Shown here one piece after another: positions 1-11,388 of a DNA stretch of 64,000 nucleotides (position 1 is the stretch's first letter; each line of letters opens with the position of its first letter). This DNA comes from JAPYTK01 sp041389685 (lineage in GTDB: Bacteria > Myxococcota_A > Polyangia > Polyangiales > Polyangiaceae), in NCBI GenBank assembly GCA_041389685.1, contig JAWKRJ010000015.1, forward strand, positions 62,001 through 126,000, read 5' to 3'. The position numbers and the translations under genes are program-made. A model generated the notes under the pieces. That model ran no database searches. It worked only from the letters and a program-made list of their open reading frames with translations, and had not been told where the DNA came from.

Positions 1-422
1 TCGACATTGGCCCGCGAGCTCCGCGCGATCTCCTTGGCGAAGAGGGCGGTCGCGAAGGACCGCTGCCAGCGCTGCCGAAGAGCGAGCTGGTAGCGAGGGG
101 CCCGGAAGGCCTGCTGCATGGTGGCTGCGGCCGCGAGCTCTCCGAGCAGGTTGGCCCCGAGCCGCGCGACGGCCTGCTGCAGCGACACGATCTCGGTCAC
201 CCCTCGGTAGCTCGCGCTGTTCGCGATGCGCAGCACCCGCGAGGCGAGGCTCTGGTCGCCGTGCACGAGCTGCACCACCCGCTTGGGGTCGGCCAGGGGC
301 TGCTGGACGAGGTCGAGCAGCTGCATCGCGACCTGGGGGAGCGGCGGGAGGTCGAGGTCCGCCATCTCCACGATCTCGACGGGTTGCTTGGGGATCTGAG
401 GCAGGGCGATTGTGGATGACAT
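1..422 (-). CDS. HDOD-domain signalling protein (3' end outside window)
   Basis: Reading from the ATG at 422 leftward gives an open frame of at least 140 codons that leaves the window without a stop. The protein begins MSSTIALPQIPKQPVEIVEM and then shows HDOD hallmarks: LPPLPQVAMQLLDLV, followed by a D-Q-S-L-A-S-R-V-L-R-I-A-N-S-A-S-Y segment at about residues 50-70 and a later AVARLGANLL helix. HDOD proteins are HD-like domains that usually lack the metal ligands and act in signalling and development. The gene is divergent from the response regulator that starts at 541, so the two may share the 118-bp upstream region. What follows the HDOD domain cannot be seen. Confidence 0.85.
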   Translation of the reverse strand, partial: MSSTIALPQIPKQPVEIVEMADLDLPPLPQVAMQLLDLVQQPLADPKRVVQLVHGDQSLASRVLRIANSASYRGVTEIVSLQQAVARLGANLLGELAAAATMQQAFRAPRYQLALRQRWQRSFATALFAKEIARSSRANV

Positions 423-540
423 GGCTATCGTCCTGTTGAAACGGTAGCTTGCGCCGGACCTTGAGCCCGCCGAGCGGCCTCTGGTGCGGCAAACCGCCGG
501 CTTGCGTCCCTCGAAGCGGCCCGATAGCCTCCCCACATCC

Positions 541-1173
541 ATGTTCCCTCGCCGCATGCTGCTCGTCGAAGACGACGACAAGATCGCCCGGGCGTGGCAA
601 CGCTCCTTCAACGGCGATGGGTGGGAAGTCATGGCCGTCTCCACCCTCGAGCAGGCACGTGAAGCCCTCGAGGACGAGGCCGGCATCGACGTCGTGCTCC
701 TCGACGTGAAGCTCCCCGACGGCCGCGGCGTGGACCTCGTGCCCGAGCTCAACGCGATGTACCCACGCCCGCGCATCGTCATCCTCAGCGCGGTGCTGGA
801 CGCCTCCATTGCCCTCGATGTTTTCGGTCAGGTCGACGTGTTGGTCCCCAAGCCGGTGTCCACCGCGGTGCTTCGAGGGCTCGTGGCCGAGGTGAGCCGC
901 GACGTCTCCCGCAAGCACATCGAGCACTTCGCGGACATGCACAAGCTGAGCCCCAACGAAAAGCAGGTGCTCATCCTCGCTGCCAATGGGGCCGACAACA
1001 CCGCGCTCTGCAAGAAGCTCCAATGCCAGCGGGCGACCATCGCCACCTATTGGAAGCGCATTCTCTCCAAGACGAATTGCAATGCGCAGCGCGACGTCTT
1101 CGTGAAGCTGTGGCGCTACTCCCTGCAGGAGCGCCGCAACCCCGCCAAGCTGGCCAGCGAGGTCAGGACGTGA
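541..1173 (+). CDS. Response regulator, REC plus LuxR-type HTH
   Basis: This 210-residue protein has an N-terminal receiver domain (MLLVEDDDKIAR near residue 6, with the phosphoacceptor Asp in VVLLDVKLPDGRG near residue 57) and a C-terminal helix-turn-helix of the NarL/LuxR type (LSPNEKQVLILAANG through RATIATYWKRILSK). It is therefore a probable phosphorylation-controlled transcription factor. I chose ATG 541 because the receiver fold begins immediately after it; an in-frame GTG at 484 would add a tail with no domain character. No histidine kinase lies next to it. Its 3' end overlaps the convergent amidohydrolase gene by 11 bp. Confidence 0.88.
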   Translation: MFPRRMLLVEDDDKIARAWQRSFNGDGWEVMAVSTLEQAREALEDEAGIDVVLLDVKLPDGRGVDLVPELNAMYPRPRIVILSAVLDASIALDVFGQVDVLVPKPVSTAVLRGLVAEVSRDVSRKHIEHFADMHKLSPNEKQVLILAANGADNTALCKKLQCQRATIATYWKRILSKTNCNAQRDVFVKLWRYSLQERRNPAKLASEVRT

Positions 1174-2920
1174 CGCGAGCGAGCCTGCCCGGCCGCTGGC
1201 CGGTGAGCTTGCCCTTGTCGACGATCTGCACGCCCTTCACGAAGGTGGCCTCGTAGCCCTCGGCGTCCTGGAGCAGGCGCTTGCCGCCCGCCGGCAGGTC
1301 CGCCACCAGCCGCGGGCGCAACAGCCGCAGCCCGTCGAAGTCGATCACGTTGAGGTCGGCGCGCTGCCCCGGCGCCAGCGTGCCGCGGTCGCGCAGGCCG
1401 ATGTAGCGCGACGTATCGTGCGCCTGCATCTTCACGATCTGCTCCACCGAGAGCCGCCCTCGCTCGCGATCCCGCCCCCAATGGCTCAGCAAGAAGCTCG
1501 GGAAGCTCGCATCGCAGACCGTGCCCACATGCGCGCCGCCGTCGCTGAGGCCCGGCATCGACAGCGGATGCGTGAGCATCTTGTGCACATTGTCGAGGTT
1601 CATCAGCGTGTAGTTGTAGAGCGGGAAATAGAGCAGCTCCTTCCCCTCGTGCTGCAAGAGCGCGTCGTAGACCGCGGCCAGGGTGGGGATCCCCGCCGCA
1701 TAGGCCTTGGCGTAGATGCTCTGCTCCATGTTCGGCTCGTAGTTCGGCCGCTCTCCCAGCTCGAAGAGCCGCATCGCCACCACGTCGATCCGCTCGAGCA
1801 GCTGATCGGCGAGGGGCGGGATGGGCGAGCCGTCGCCGCTGACCTTGTCCGTCTTCTCGGACAGCACCTGCGCGCGGAACGCAGGGTCCTGCATGCGGCG
1901 CACGCGCTCCTCGAGCGGGAGATGCGCAATCGTCTTGTAGGTGGGGAACCCCATGAAGGGATGGAAGGTGGCCTCGAAGCCCAACATCACCCCGATCGCG
2001 CGGGCGGCGACCTGGAGGCGGATGGTGGTCCCCTGCGCATGCGCCTTCTCCGCACGCGCGATGATGCGCTCCCACTGGTTCGGCGACTGGTCCCGTTGCA
2101 TCAAGGACATGCTCAGCGGGTGCCCATCGGCGGCCGCCACCATGCGCTCGAGGAGATCGAACTCGCCGTCGAAGCGGTCGTCCCCGTCGGCCATGTCGAA
2201 GTCGCTCACCGCCTGGAGCACCCCGTGTCCCAGCCCCTCCAAGGCGCGCGCGATCCCCACCAGCTCCGCCTCGTTCGCCTCCGACGCCGGCGTGGCCGCG
2301 CCGTCGGCGCTCCGGTGGTTGTCGCTGCGGCCGGTGCTGAAGCCGATCGCTCCCGCTCGTACCGCGCTCCGCACGAGCCGGCGCATCTCCGCGATGTCCT
2401 CCTCGGTGGCGGTCTCACCTGCGATCGCCCGCTCCCCCATCACATAGACCCGCAGCGGGTCATGCGGCACCTGCGCGCAGAAATCGATGGTGTGGGGGAA
2501 GCCGTCGATGGCGTCCATGTACTGCTCGAAGGTCGACCAGTTCCAGGTGAGCCCCTCCGCGAGCGCCGAGCCCGGGATGTCCTCCACCCCCTCCATCAGC
2601 GCGATGAGCTGGTCGTGATCGGTGTCGCGCACCGGCGCGAAGCCCACCCCACAGTTGCCGAGGACGGCCGTGGTCACCCCGTGGTTGCACGACGGCGCGA
2701 GATCCGCGTCCCAGGAGACTTGCCCGTCGTAGTGGGTGTGCACGTCCGTGAACCCGGGTGTGACGATCGCCCCCGCCGCATCGAAGACGCGATCGGCTCC
2801 ACCGTCGACTTTCCCCACCGCGACGATCACACCGTCTTTGACGGCCACGTCGCCGGTGTAGCGATCCCGACCCGTGCCGTCGATGAGGGTTCCGCCGCGA
2901 ATGATGAGGTCGTAAGTCAT
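1163..2920 (-). CDS. D-aminoacylase-type amidohydrolase (N-acyl-D-amino-acid deacylase family)
   Basis: The 585-residue protein opens with DLIIRGGTLIDGTG and contains the metal-binding FTDVHTHYDGQVSWD (HxH plus D), then GNCGVGFAPV and, near residue 480, SDGGAHVGTVCDAS. These are the signatures of the N-acyl-D-amino-acid deacylase branch of the amidohydrolase superfamily, which hydrolyses N-acyl-D-amino acids or related cyclic amides with Zn in the active site. Length is slightly greater than the usual 480-550. The exact substrate cannot be read from sequence. It is transcribed divergently from the ArsR-methyltransferase gene. Confidence 0.88.
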   Translation of the reverse strand: MTYDLIIRGGTLIDGTGRDRYTGDVAVKDGVIVAVGKVDGGADRVFDAAGAIVTPGFTDVHTHYDGQVSWDADLAPSCNHGVTTAVLGNCGVGFAPVRDTDHDQLIALMEGVEDIPGSALAEGLTWNWSTFEQYMDAIDGFPHTIDFCAQVPHDPLRVYVMGERAIAGETATEEDIAEMRRLVRSAVRAGAIGFSTGRSDNHRSADGAATPASEANEAELVGIARALEGLGHGVLQAVSDFDMADGDDRFDGEFDLLERMVAAADGHPLSMSLMQRDQSPNQWERIIARAEKAHAQGTTIRLQVAARAIGVMLGFEATFHPFMGFPTYKTIAHLPLEERVRRMQDPAFRAQVLSEKTDKVSGDGSPIPPLADQLLERIDVVAMRLFELGERPNYEPNMEQSIYAKAYAAGIPTLAAVYDALLQHEGKELLYFPLYNYTLMNLDNVHKMLTHPLSMPGLSDGGAHVGTVCDASFPSFLLSHWGRDRERGRLSVEQIVKMQAHDTSRYIGLRDRGTLAPGQRADLNVIDFDGLRLLRPRLVADLPAGGKRLLQDAEGYEATFVKGVQIVDKGKLTGQRPGRLARVTS

Positions 2921-3004
2921 GGTCTCTCCGTGGATTGTTGCGAGCTACGAATGATATGACCGAACGGTTAAATCCACAACGGTCGACCTGACGCAGCGCA
3001 AATT

Positions 3005-3020
3005 ATCCGGATATCCGGAT
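3005..3020. promoter_or_regulatory. Perfect 16-bp palindrome, candidate ArsR operator
   Basis: ATCCGGATATCCGGAT reads identically on both strands. It lies in the 98-bp divergent region upstream of the ArsR-methyltransferase/metH operon and overlaps the first possible ATG (3019). ArsR-family regulators bind such imperfect or perfect dyads, so autoregulation of the operon is a reasonable inference. Confidence 0.55.
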
Positions 3021-3980
3021 GGGCGGATGGTATACGTGCAGTGTGTCGGCGCTCCAGACCACCACCGAGCTTTTGCGGCTCCTCAGCGATCCCACGCGGG
3101 TCCGGCTCCTCGCCGTGCTCGCCCGGGAGGAGCTGACGGTGGCGGAGCTCACCGGAGTGACGCAGCTCGGCCAGTCGCGCGTCTCCACCCACCTCGGCAA
3201 GCTACGCGAAGCGGGCCTCGTGCGCGACCGCCGTGTGGGGAGCTCCGCCTACTACTCCCTCAACGCCGACGGCATGCCGAGCGAGGCGCAGCGCCTCTGG
3301 GGCGTGACGGTCGAGACCACCAAGGACGACGTCATCGAGCAGGATCGCGCCCGCGCCCGCGAGATCGTCCAGGCGCGCCTCCAAGCGATGAGCTGGGTCG
3401 ACACCGTCGCCGGCCAGATGGAGCGGCACTATTCGCCGGGCCGTACCTGGGAGGCGACCGCCCGCGGCCTCCTCGGCCTCTGCAGCCTCGGTGAAGTCCT
3501 CGACATCGCTTCCGGCGACGGGGCCGTCGCCGAGCTGGTGGCCTCCCGCGCCGTCTCCGTCACCTGCCTCGACGCGAGCGAAAAAGTGATCGCCGCGGCC
3601 AAGCGGCGCTTGGGCGACCACCCGCGCGTCCGTTTCATCTTGGGCGACATGCACGCGCTCCCCTTCGACGTCGAGGCCTTCGACGAGGTGATGCTGATGA
3701 ACGGCCTCCCCTACTCCGACGATCCTGCCCTCGCCCTCCGCGAGGCGGCCCGCGTGCTGCGCCCGAGCGGCAAGCTCACCGGCGTCACCCTGCGCAAGCA
3801 CCAGCGCACCGACGTCACCGCGGCCTACGGCCACAAGAATGCCGGATTCGAGCCCGACGACCTCGCCGACCTCCTGCGCGCCGCGGGCTTGCACCTCGCT
3901 CGCTGCGAGGTCACGAGTCGCGAGTCCCGCGCCCCCCATTTCGAAGTGATCACCTTCCACGCCCACAAGGAACCCACGTC

Positions 3981-3984
<4 letters not shown>
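3019..3984 (+). CDS. ArsR-family regulator fused to a SAM-dependent methyltransferase
   Basis: The 321-residue protein has an N-terminal winged helix of the ArsR type (LLRLLSDPTRVRLLAVLARE, then LGQSRVSTHLGKLREAGLV, residues about 15-70). A class I methyltransferase domain follows, with the SAM motif I EVLDIASGDGAVAELVAS near residue 165, a second acidic strand VTCLDASEKV, and FILGDMHALPF. It overlaps metH by 4 bp (ATGA), so the two are almost certainly co-transcribed and probably translationally coupled. Known ArsR regulators of methionine metabolism such as SahR sense S-adenosylhomocysteine; by context this may do the same, which is inference. GTG 3043 is an alternative start that would leave the palindrome wholly upstream of the gene. 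Confidence 0.88.
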
Positions 3985-7694
<3,710 letters not shown>

Positions 7695-7799
7695 GCAACA
7701 ATCCGACGGCCTGATTGGCGCTTCTCCGCGCGGCGTTCCGACCTCGGCCGGAGCATCGACAAACCTCCAGGGCGAAATCCGCGCGAGGATGCGCCTACA

Positions 7800-9179
7800 A
7801 TGGCCGTCATGCCCAACGTCACGCTCGTCGAGCTCACACCTCTGAAGAGCGCCTTCTTGGTGTGGCGGTCCCAGCGGTCGGGGCCGATGCTCAGCATCGT
7901 GAGCAAGGCGACCTACAAGCTGGTCAAGGGCGTGTCGCCGCTGGCGGACGTGCAAGACGACGTCAACGAGCGCGACCTCCACAAGGAGAACAACCCGTCG
8001 ATGGGTCTGCACTCCTCTTCGGACCTCGTGCCGTTCAAGCCTCGTGCCGACGTCACTCTGGTGGGCAAGGCCTACGCGCCGCCTGGCGAGCTCGCGCAGT
8101 CGCTGATCGCGCGCCTTCACGTGGGGTCGGTGGACAAATACGTGGCCGTGCATGCGGAGCGTTACCTCTCTCGCTCGGGTCGGGTGAAGGCCGACAAGTT
8201 CTTCAGCAAGATGCCCCTCGGCTACGAGCGCGCCCCGGGCGGCAAGGGGACCGACAACCCGGTGGGCCTGCACCTCGGCGATCGCCCCGACAGCCGAGGC
8301 CGCGTCCGTCTGCCCAACCTCCAGCGCCCGGACGAGACCATCGGAGGCCGAGACACCAAGCTCTCGCCCATCGGCTTCGGCCCCATCCCCGCGAGCTGGC
8401 CGAGCCGAGCGGCTCGCGTCGACCGAGACGCGCCCTGGCTCACGGGCGACTTCCTCGCCGGCCCCATCGCGGACGATCAGGACTGGGCCTTCTTCAACGT
8501 GGCCCCGCGCGACCAGCAGCTCCCCGTCGTCCTCGACGACCAGCTCATCGTCCTCGAGCACCTCCACCCCGAGGAGCCGAAGCTCGCCACGCGCCTCCCA
8601 GGCATCCGCCCTACCGCTTTCGTGGAGCGGGCGGGGGGCGCCCAGCCCCTCCCCATGCGGGGCGATACCCTCTGGATCGACACCAACCGCCTCGTCCAGA
8701 CGGTGACTTGGCGCGCCCAGCTCCCCCTCGAGTCCATCGACGAGCCGGTCCGCGTGTTGGTCGCGCACGCCACCCCCGAGCTCGAGCCCACCTGGGACCA
8801 GGTCTGGGAGCGGGCCCAAGCCCCCGAGCCGGACGAGGAGGAAGAGCGCAAGACCATCCACCGCCCCATTCGTCACGCGGGCCCGATGTCGGTGCGCTCC
8901 CACATCACGAGCCCCGTGCCGCTCGTGCCCACCAACGATCACACGCCCGTTTGGGTCCCGACCTCCCCCGGCTCCAGCGAAAACGCGGCCGCCCCGATGT
9001 CCTCGGCCCACCCCCCGGTCTCCTCCGCACGTGTCCCTGGCTCCGGCTACCGCGTCGAGGTCGCGCTCGACGACGCGGACACGATGAAGCTGCGCCTGCT
9101 CTGCGAGTCCCTGGGCTGCGAGCCGGCCGAGGCGCTCCGCTACCTCCTTCGCGAAGCCCATAAGCAACGCTTCGGCTGA
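7800..9179 (+). CDS. DUF2169 domain protein
   Basis: This 459-residue protein has the N-terminal pattern of DUF2169 (VTLVELTPLKSAFLVW, then LSIVSKATYKLV, and a PNLQRPDETIGG/SPIGFGPIPASWPSR core). DUF2169 proteins are frequently encoded with type VI secretion or related contractile systems, especially in myxobacteria, and are thought to act with effectors. No other secretion gene is next to it here, so it appears as an orphan. The C-terminal third (about 300-400) is Pro/Glu rich and probably disordered, and the last 50 residues look like a small helical module. Starts at 7800 and 7809 are both possible. Confidence 0.8.
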   Translation: MAVMPNVTLVELTPLKSAFLVWRSQRSGPMLSIVSKATYKLVKGVSPLADVQDDVNERDLHKENNPSMGLHSSSDLVPFKPRADVTLVGKAYAPPGELAQSLIARLHVGSVDKYVAVHAERYLSRSGRVKADKFFSKMPLGYERAPGGKGTDNPVGLHLGDRPDSRGRVRLPNLQRPDETIGGRDTKLSPIGFGPIPASWPSRAARVDRDAPWLTGDFLAGPIADDQDWAFFNVAPRDQQLPVVLDDQLIVLEHLHPEEPKLATRLPGIRPTAFVERAGGAQPLPMRGDTLWIDTNRLVQTVTWRAQLPLESIDEPVRVLVAHATPELEPTWDQVWERAQAPEPDEEEERKTIHRPIRHAGPMSVRSHITSPVPLVPTNDHTPVWVPTSPGSSENAAAPMSSAHPPVSSARVPGSGYRVEVALDDADTMKLRLLCESLGCEPAEALRYLLREAHKQRFG

Positions 9180-9190
9180 GCGCGAATTAT

Positions 9191-9210
9191 CAATGCTCGC
9201 CGCATTGTTT
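9191..9210 (+). terminator. Weak hairpin terminator after the DUF2169 gene
   Basis: A perfect 6-bp stem (CAATGC / GCATTG) with a 5-nt loop and a short T run begins 12 bp after the DUF2169 stop. The stem is short for this GC-rich genome, so the call is tentative. Confidence 0.35.
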
Positions 9211-9439
9211 CGATTCGGAAAACCCCGTCGTTTTGCGGCCCGCGTCAGGCCCGTGGCCATAGCGTTGCAATGCGTCGGCTCGGCGGTTCTCCTCAATGGT
9301 TGATGGCCCTGCTCTCGATCGACGCGATACCTGGTCGCTCGACCTGTCCGAAGAACGGCCCGTCGCGACGCCATTGCGGGGCGCGAAAATCTTTCTCCAG
9401 ATTTTTTCTTGACAATCGCGATTCGAAAAGTCAGTTTAT

Positions 9440-9599
9440 GCCCGTCATGTTCGCCCTGAACGCAAACCAGACCTGCCCAGCCAGCCATCGCGGCGGTCGG
9501 CAGATTCGTCTCTCGCAGGAGACAGGTTAGCGGCGGTCCATCTCGACCCTCCCGGGTCCATGGGCCGCGCCGGTAAAACCGACGCGGCTTTTTTTTTTT
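9440..9599 (+). ncRNA. Candidate small RNA ending at an intrinsic terminator
   Basis: A TTGACA box at 9409-9414 is followed about 25 nt later by the putative start of a roughly 150-nt transcript that would end at the T11 terminator. The RNA can fold: GTCTC/GAGAC hairpin near 9508-9523, and a long helix in which 9533-9540 pairs with 9561-9568 around a GACCC/GGGTC hairpin. The -10 region is weak, so this is a candidate only. Confidence 0.3.
9564..9599 (+). terminator. Strong intrinsic terminator
   Basis: An 11-bp stem (GCCGCGCCGGT with ACCGACGCGGC, one mismatch) closes on a short A-rich loop and is followed directly by eleven T residues. Its left arm (9564-9568) can alternatively pair upstream with 9533-9537, so the terminator and the upstream helix are mutually exclusive. 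Confidence 0.8.
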
Positions 9600-9891
9600 C
9601 TCATCCCTCTGAATCTTCCGCGCCCTCCGCGCGTACAACGAAACCCGAACCACCTTCCAGAGCCCGAGCCATGAAGCCCTGCACCCGCCAATTCCCAACC
9701 CCGCTCTTTGCGGGCGTCGTCGTATCCGAGATGCGTCTGACGAGCTCGTTGGCGGGCTATCTTTGTGTGGAAAATCATAAGGATAGCAGCTGGCGCGGCG
9801 CCCCCGAGCTCCCTCTGGATGGGCTCACCCTCGTGGGGAGGATTCTGCGCGGCGCCGAGCTCCTCGGCGAGCAGGAGGGCGGGCCCTAGAC

Positions 9892-9964
9892 GAGGCGATC
9901 CATCATCGGCATCGAAGCCGTGATGAGGCCGCCTCGGGACACCCAGGCGGCCTTCTTGCTTTCT
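9892..9964 (+). promoter_or_regulatory. Two competing hairpins and a sigma-54-like promoter before the tRNA array
   Basis: Hairpin A pairs 9892-9896 with 9931-9935 around CATCA(t)CGGC/GCCGTGATG. Hairpin B pairs GGCCGCCT (9927-9934) with AGGCGGCC (9945-9952) and is followed by a T-rich run, so it could terminate. The arms overlap. The same segment also reads GGC at 9946-9948 and TTGC at 9956-9959 with the GG-N10-GC spacing of sigma-54 promoters, which would start transcription about 25 nt before tRNA-Tyr. Which reading is right cannot be decided from sequence. Confidence 0.35.
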
Positions 9965-9994
9965 GGCCTCCCGGATCCTCGACAGCTCCCACAC

Positions 9995-10079
9995 GGAACG
10001 TGATCAGTGGCCTGGGGCCACGGCTGGTTGTAACCCAGCTGCCCTTCGCGGGCGGGAGGTTCGATTCCTTCACGTTCCA
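9995..10079 (+). tRNA. tRNA-Tyr (GTA)
   Basis: Acceptor GGAACGT/ACGTTCC, anticodon stem GCTGG/CCAGC with loop TTGTAAC, a long variable arm as expected for bacterial tRNA-Tyr, and T-arm GGAGG-TTCGATT-CCTTC. The D-arm is unusual and does not fold canonically. First member of the array; no encoded CCA. Confidence 0.8.
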
Positions 10080-10138
10080 CTGCATCCGCAACTCTTGCCG
10101 ATGCCAATGCACCATTGCGCCTAGACCGCGCACCAATG

Positions 10139-10185
10139 GCGTCCTTTCGAGGTCGCACGGGTGAGGTGCGCCCGAAAGGAGGCCA
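10139..10185 (+). repeat. Inverted repeat upstream of tRNA-Lys
   Basis: CCTTTCG (10143-10149) and CGAAAGG (10173-10179) are perfect inverted copies around a short GC-rich loop that itself contains GCAC/GTGC. The right arm includes the Shine-Dalgarno-like AAGGAGG at 10176-10182, which precedes a six-codon frame at 10189-10209. Confidence 0.5.
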
Positions 10186-10230
10186 ATCATGAAGCTGAGC
10201 GTGTCGTGACACCGATCGCACATTCAACAC

Positions 10231-10302
10231 GGGCTCGTCGTCCAACGGCAGGACACCGGACTTTTAATCCGAGAGGTGGAGGTTCGAGTCCTCCCGAGCC
10301 CA
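10231..10302 (+). tRNA. tRNA-Lys (TTT)
   Basis: Acceptor GGGCTCG/CGAGCCC, D-stem GTCC/GGAC, anticodon loop CTTTTAA, T-arm GGAGG-TTCGAGT-CCTCC. The outermost anticodon-stem pair is C:A. The D-arm resembles Gln/Glu/Gly tRNAs and recurs in several array members. Confidence 0.92.
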
Positions 10303-10322
10303 CCCCCCCAAGAAGGGGAAAC

Positions 10323-10393
10323 GGGTTCCTAGCTCCAAGGCGGAGCAGCCGGCTCTTAACCGGTAGGGCGAGGTTCGATTCCTCGGGAGCCCA
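10323..10393 (+). tRNA. tRNA-Lys (CTT)
   Basis: Acceptor GGGTTCC/GGAGCCC (one T:G), anticodon loop CTCTTAA, T-arm CGAGG-TTCGATT-CCTCG. Follows tRNA-Lys(TTT) by 20 bp. Confidence 0.88.
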
Positions 10394-10421
10394 CCGCTCG
10401 GCCACTGCCGGGCCCAACCAC

Positions 10422-10492
10422 TCCGGGATCGTCTAGCGGAAGGACGGCGGACTCTGAATCCGTCAAGGCAGGTTCGAATCCTGCTCCCGGAT
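10422..10492 (+). tRNA. tRNA-Gln (CTG)
   Basis: Acceptor TCCGGGA/TCCCGGA, D-stem GTCT/GGAC, anticodon loop CTCTGAA, T-arm GCAGG-TTCGAAT-CCTGC. CCA is encoded at 10493-10495. Confidence 0.92.
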
Positions 10493-10620
10493 CCATCCGT
10501 TCGTGCACGGCACGAGCTGGATCTTTGAAAACTGAGGAGAGATGCGCCTCGCGCGACCGCCCAGCGGTGTCGGCGCGAGCGATCTCTCGAAGCGGAGGCG
10601 ATGCACACATCGTCTCTCTT

Positions 10621-10692
10621 TGCACGGTAGCCAAGTGGAAAGGCAGCCGCCTGTTAAGCGGCCCATCGCAGGTTCGATCCCTGCCCGTGCAG
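10621..10692 (+). tRNA. tRNA-Asn (GTT)
   Basis: Acceptor TGCACGG/CCGTGCA, anticodon stem GCCGC/GCGGC with loop CTGTTAA, T-arm GCAGG-TTCGATC-CCTGC. No encoded CCA. Confidence 0.92.
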
Positions 10693-10696
10693 CTAC

Positions 10697-10769
10697 GCCA
10701 TCGAGACCCCAGTGGAGGGGTACCTCCGTCGTAACGAGGTTGCTGCTGGTTCGACTCCAGTCGATGGCT
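10697..10769 (+). tRNA. tRNA-Thr (CGT)
   Basis: Acceptor GCCATCG/CGATGGC, anticodon loop GTCGTAA closed by a C:C mismatch, T-arm GCTGG-TTCGACT-CCAGT. Starts 4 bp after tRNA-Asn, so the two must be cut from one transcript. Confidence 0.82.
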
Positions 10770-10779
10770 CTGTGATTTT

Positions 10780-10870
10780 GCGCCCCCGCGAAGATTCGCC
10801 AGGGCGTCGCTTCGCTCCTTCCTGTCTCAGTCTTCTCCTCGCTTCGCTCGTCGAAGACGGGCGGGGGCGC
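10780..10870 (+). repeat. Inverted repeat between tRNA-Thr and tRNA-Phe
   Basis: GCGCCCCCGC (10780-10789) is perfectly inverted as GCGGGGGCGC (10861-10870), enclosing about 71 nt that contain further short inverted motifs. It could form a stable hairpin within the array transcript. Confidence 0.5.
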
Positions 10871-10927
10871 GGGTTGGGGGATCCGGCTCGGCGACCCGAT
10901 GGGTCGGTCGGTGGGATGGGGGGATTC

Positions 10928-11000
10928 GCTTCGAAAGCTGCTCTGGTGAAAGCGCTCGGTTGAAGCCCGGGAGAGGCTGGTTCGATTCCAGCTCGAAGCA
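10928..11000 (+). tRNA. tRNA-Phe (GAA)
   Basis: Acceptor GCTTCGA/TCGAAGC, anticodon stem CTCGG/CCGGG with loop TTGAAGC, T-arm GCTGG-TTCGATT-CCAGC. Position 37 is G rather than the usual A. Confidence 0.88.
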
Positions 11001-11020
11001 CTGTGAGGAGACTCACGAAT

Positions 11021-11088
11021 GTGGAAGTACGCTTGGAGCGGGGGTTGGCTGTGACCCAGCCCGTCGAGTTCGATTCTCGGCTTCCACC
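11021..11088 (+). tRNA. tRNA-His (GTG)
   Basis: Acceptor GTGGAAG/CTTCCAC, with the extra G at position -1 opposite C73 that marks tRNA-His. Anticodon stem GTTGG/CCAGC with loop CTGTGAC, T-arm TCGAG-TTCGATT-CTCGG. At about 68 nt it is short, with a small variable loop. Confidence 0.85.
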
Positions 11089-11145
11089 TGCAGCGCGTCA
11101 CGGGGCGACCCGAAAGGCCTTCGCCGCCGGCGCGCTGCCGCTCTT

Positions 11146-11219
11146 GGGATCGTAGGCATCTGGGGAGGCCGCTACGTTGTCAGCGTAGGTCGAGGCGAGT
11201 TCGATTCTCGTCGGTCCCG
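11146..11219 (+). tRNA. tRNA-Asp (GTC)
   Basis: Acceptor GGGATCG/CGGTCCC (one T:G), anticodon stem CTACG/CGTAG with loop TTGTCAG, T-arm GCGAG-TTCGATT-CTCGT, discriminator G as expected for Asp. Confidence 0.9.
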
Positions 11220-11271
11220 CAAGAGTCTGGGCCCGCTTCGGCGGCCGAGCAGAAGCGCCTCAGGGCGCCAT

Positions 11272-11342
11272 GGGGTGATCGTCCAACGGGAGGACACTGG
11301 CGTGGCACGCCAGAAATCCGGGTTCGAGTCCCGGTCATTCCA
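11272..11342 (+). tRNA. tRNA-Ala (GGC)
   Basis: Acceptor GGGGTGA/TCATTCC with G3:T70 at the alanine identity position, D-stem GTCC/GGAC, anticodon stem CTGGC/GCCAG with loop GTGGCAC, T-arm CCGGG-TTCGAGT-CCCGG. CCA is encoded at 11343-11345. Confidence 0.9.
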
Positions 11343-11388
11343 CCACGAGCCTCGTGGACGCGTAGACGTGTCTCAGGCTCGGATGTCT

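Larger units (their letters stand above)
9211..9994. other. Long non-coding stretch upstream of the tRNA array
   Basis: No open frame here resembles a protein or has convincing codon use. A 72-codon frame at 9671-9889 lacks a Shine-Dalgarno sequence and is not called. The stretch has AT-rich patches unlike its surroundings, a TTGACA at 9409-9414, a clear intrinsic terminator at 9564-9599, and a second hairpin system at 9892-9964 just before the first tRNA. Confidence 0.6.

Noticed and set aside
9270..9530. An 86-codon frame in the intergenic region
   Set aside because: Composition is atypical, there is no RBS, and it overlaps the putative small-RNA promoter.
9671..9889. A 72-codon frame after the T11 terminator
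   Set aside because: There is no ribosome-binding site and no similarity or compositional signal to support it.
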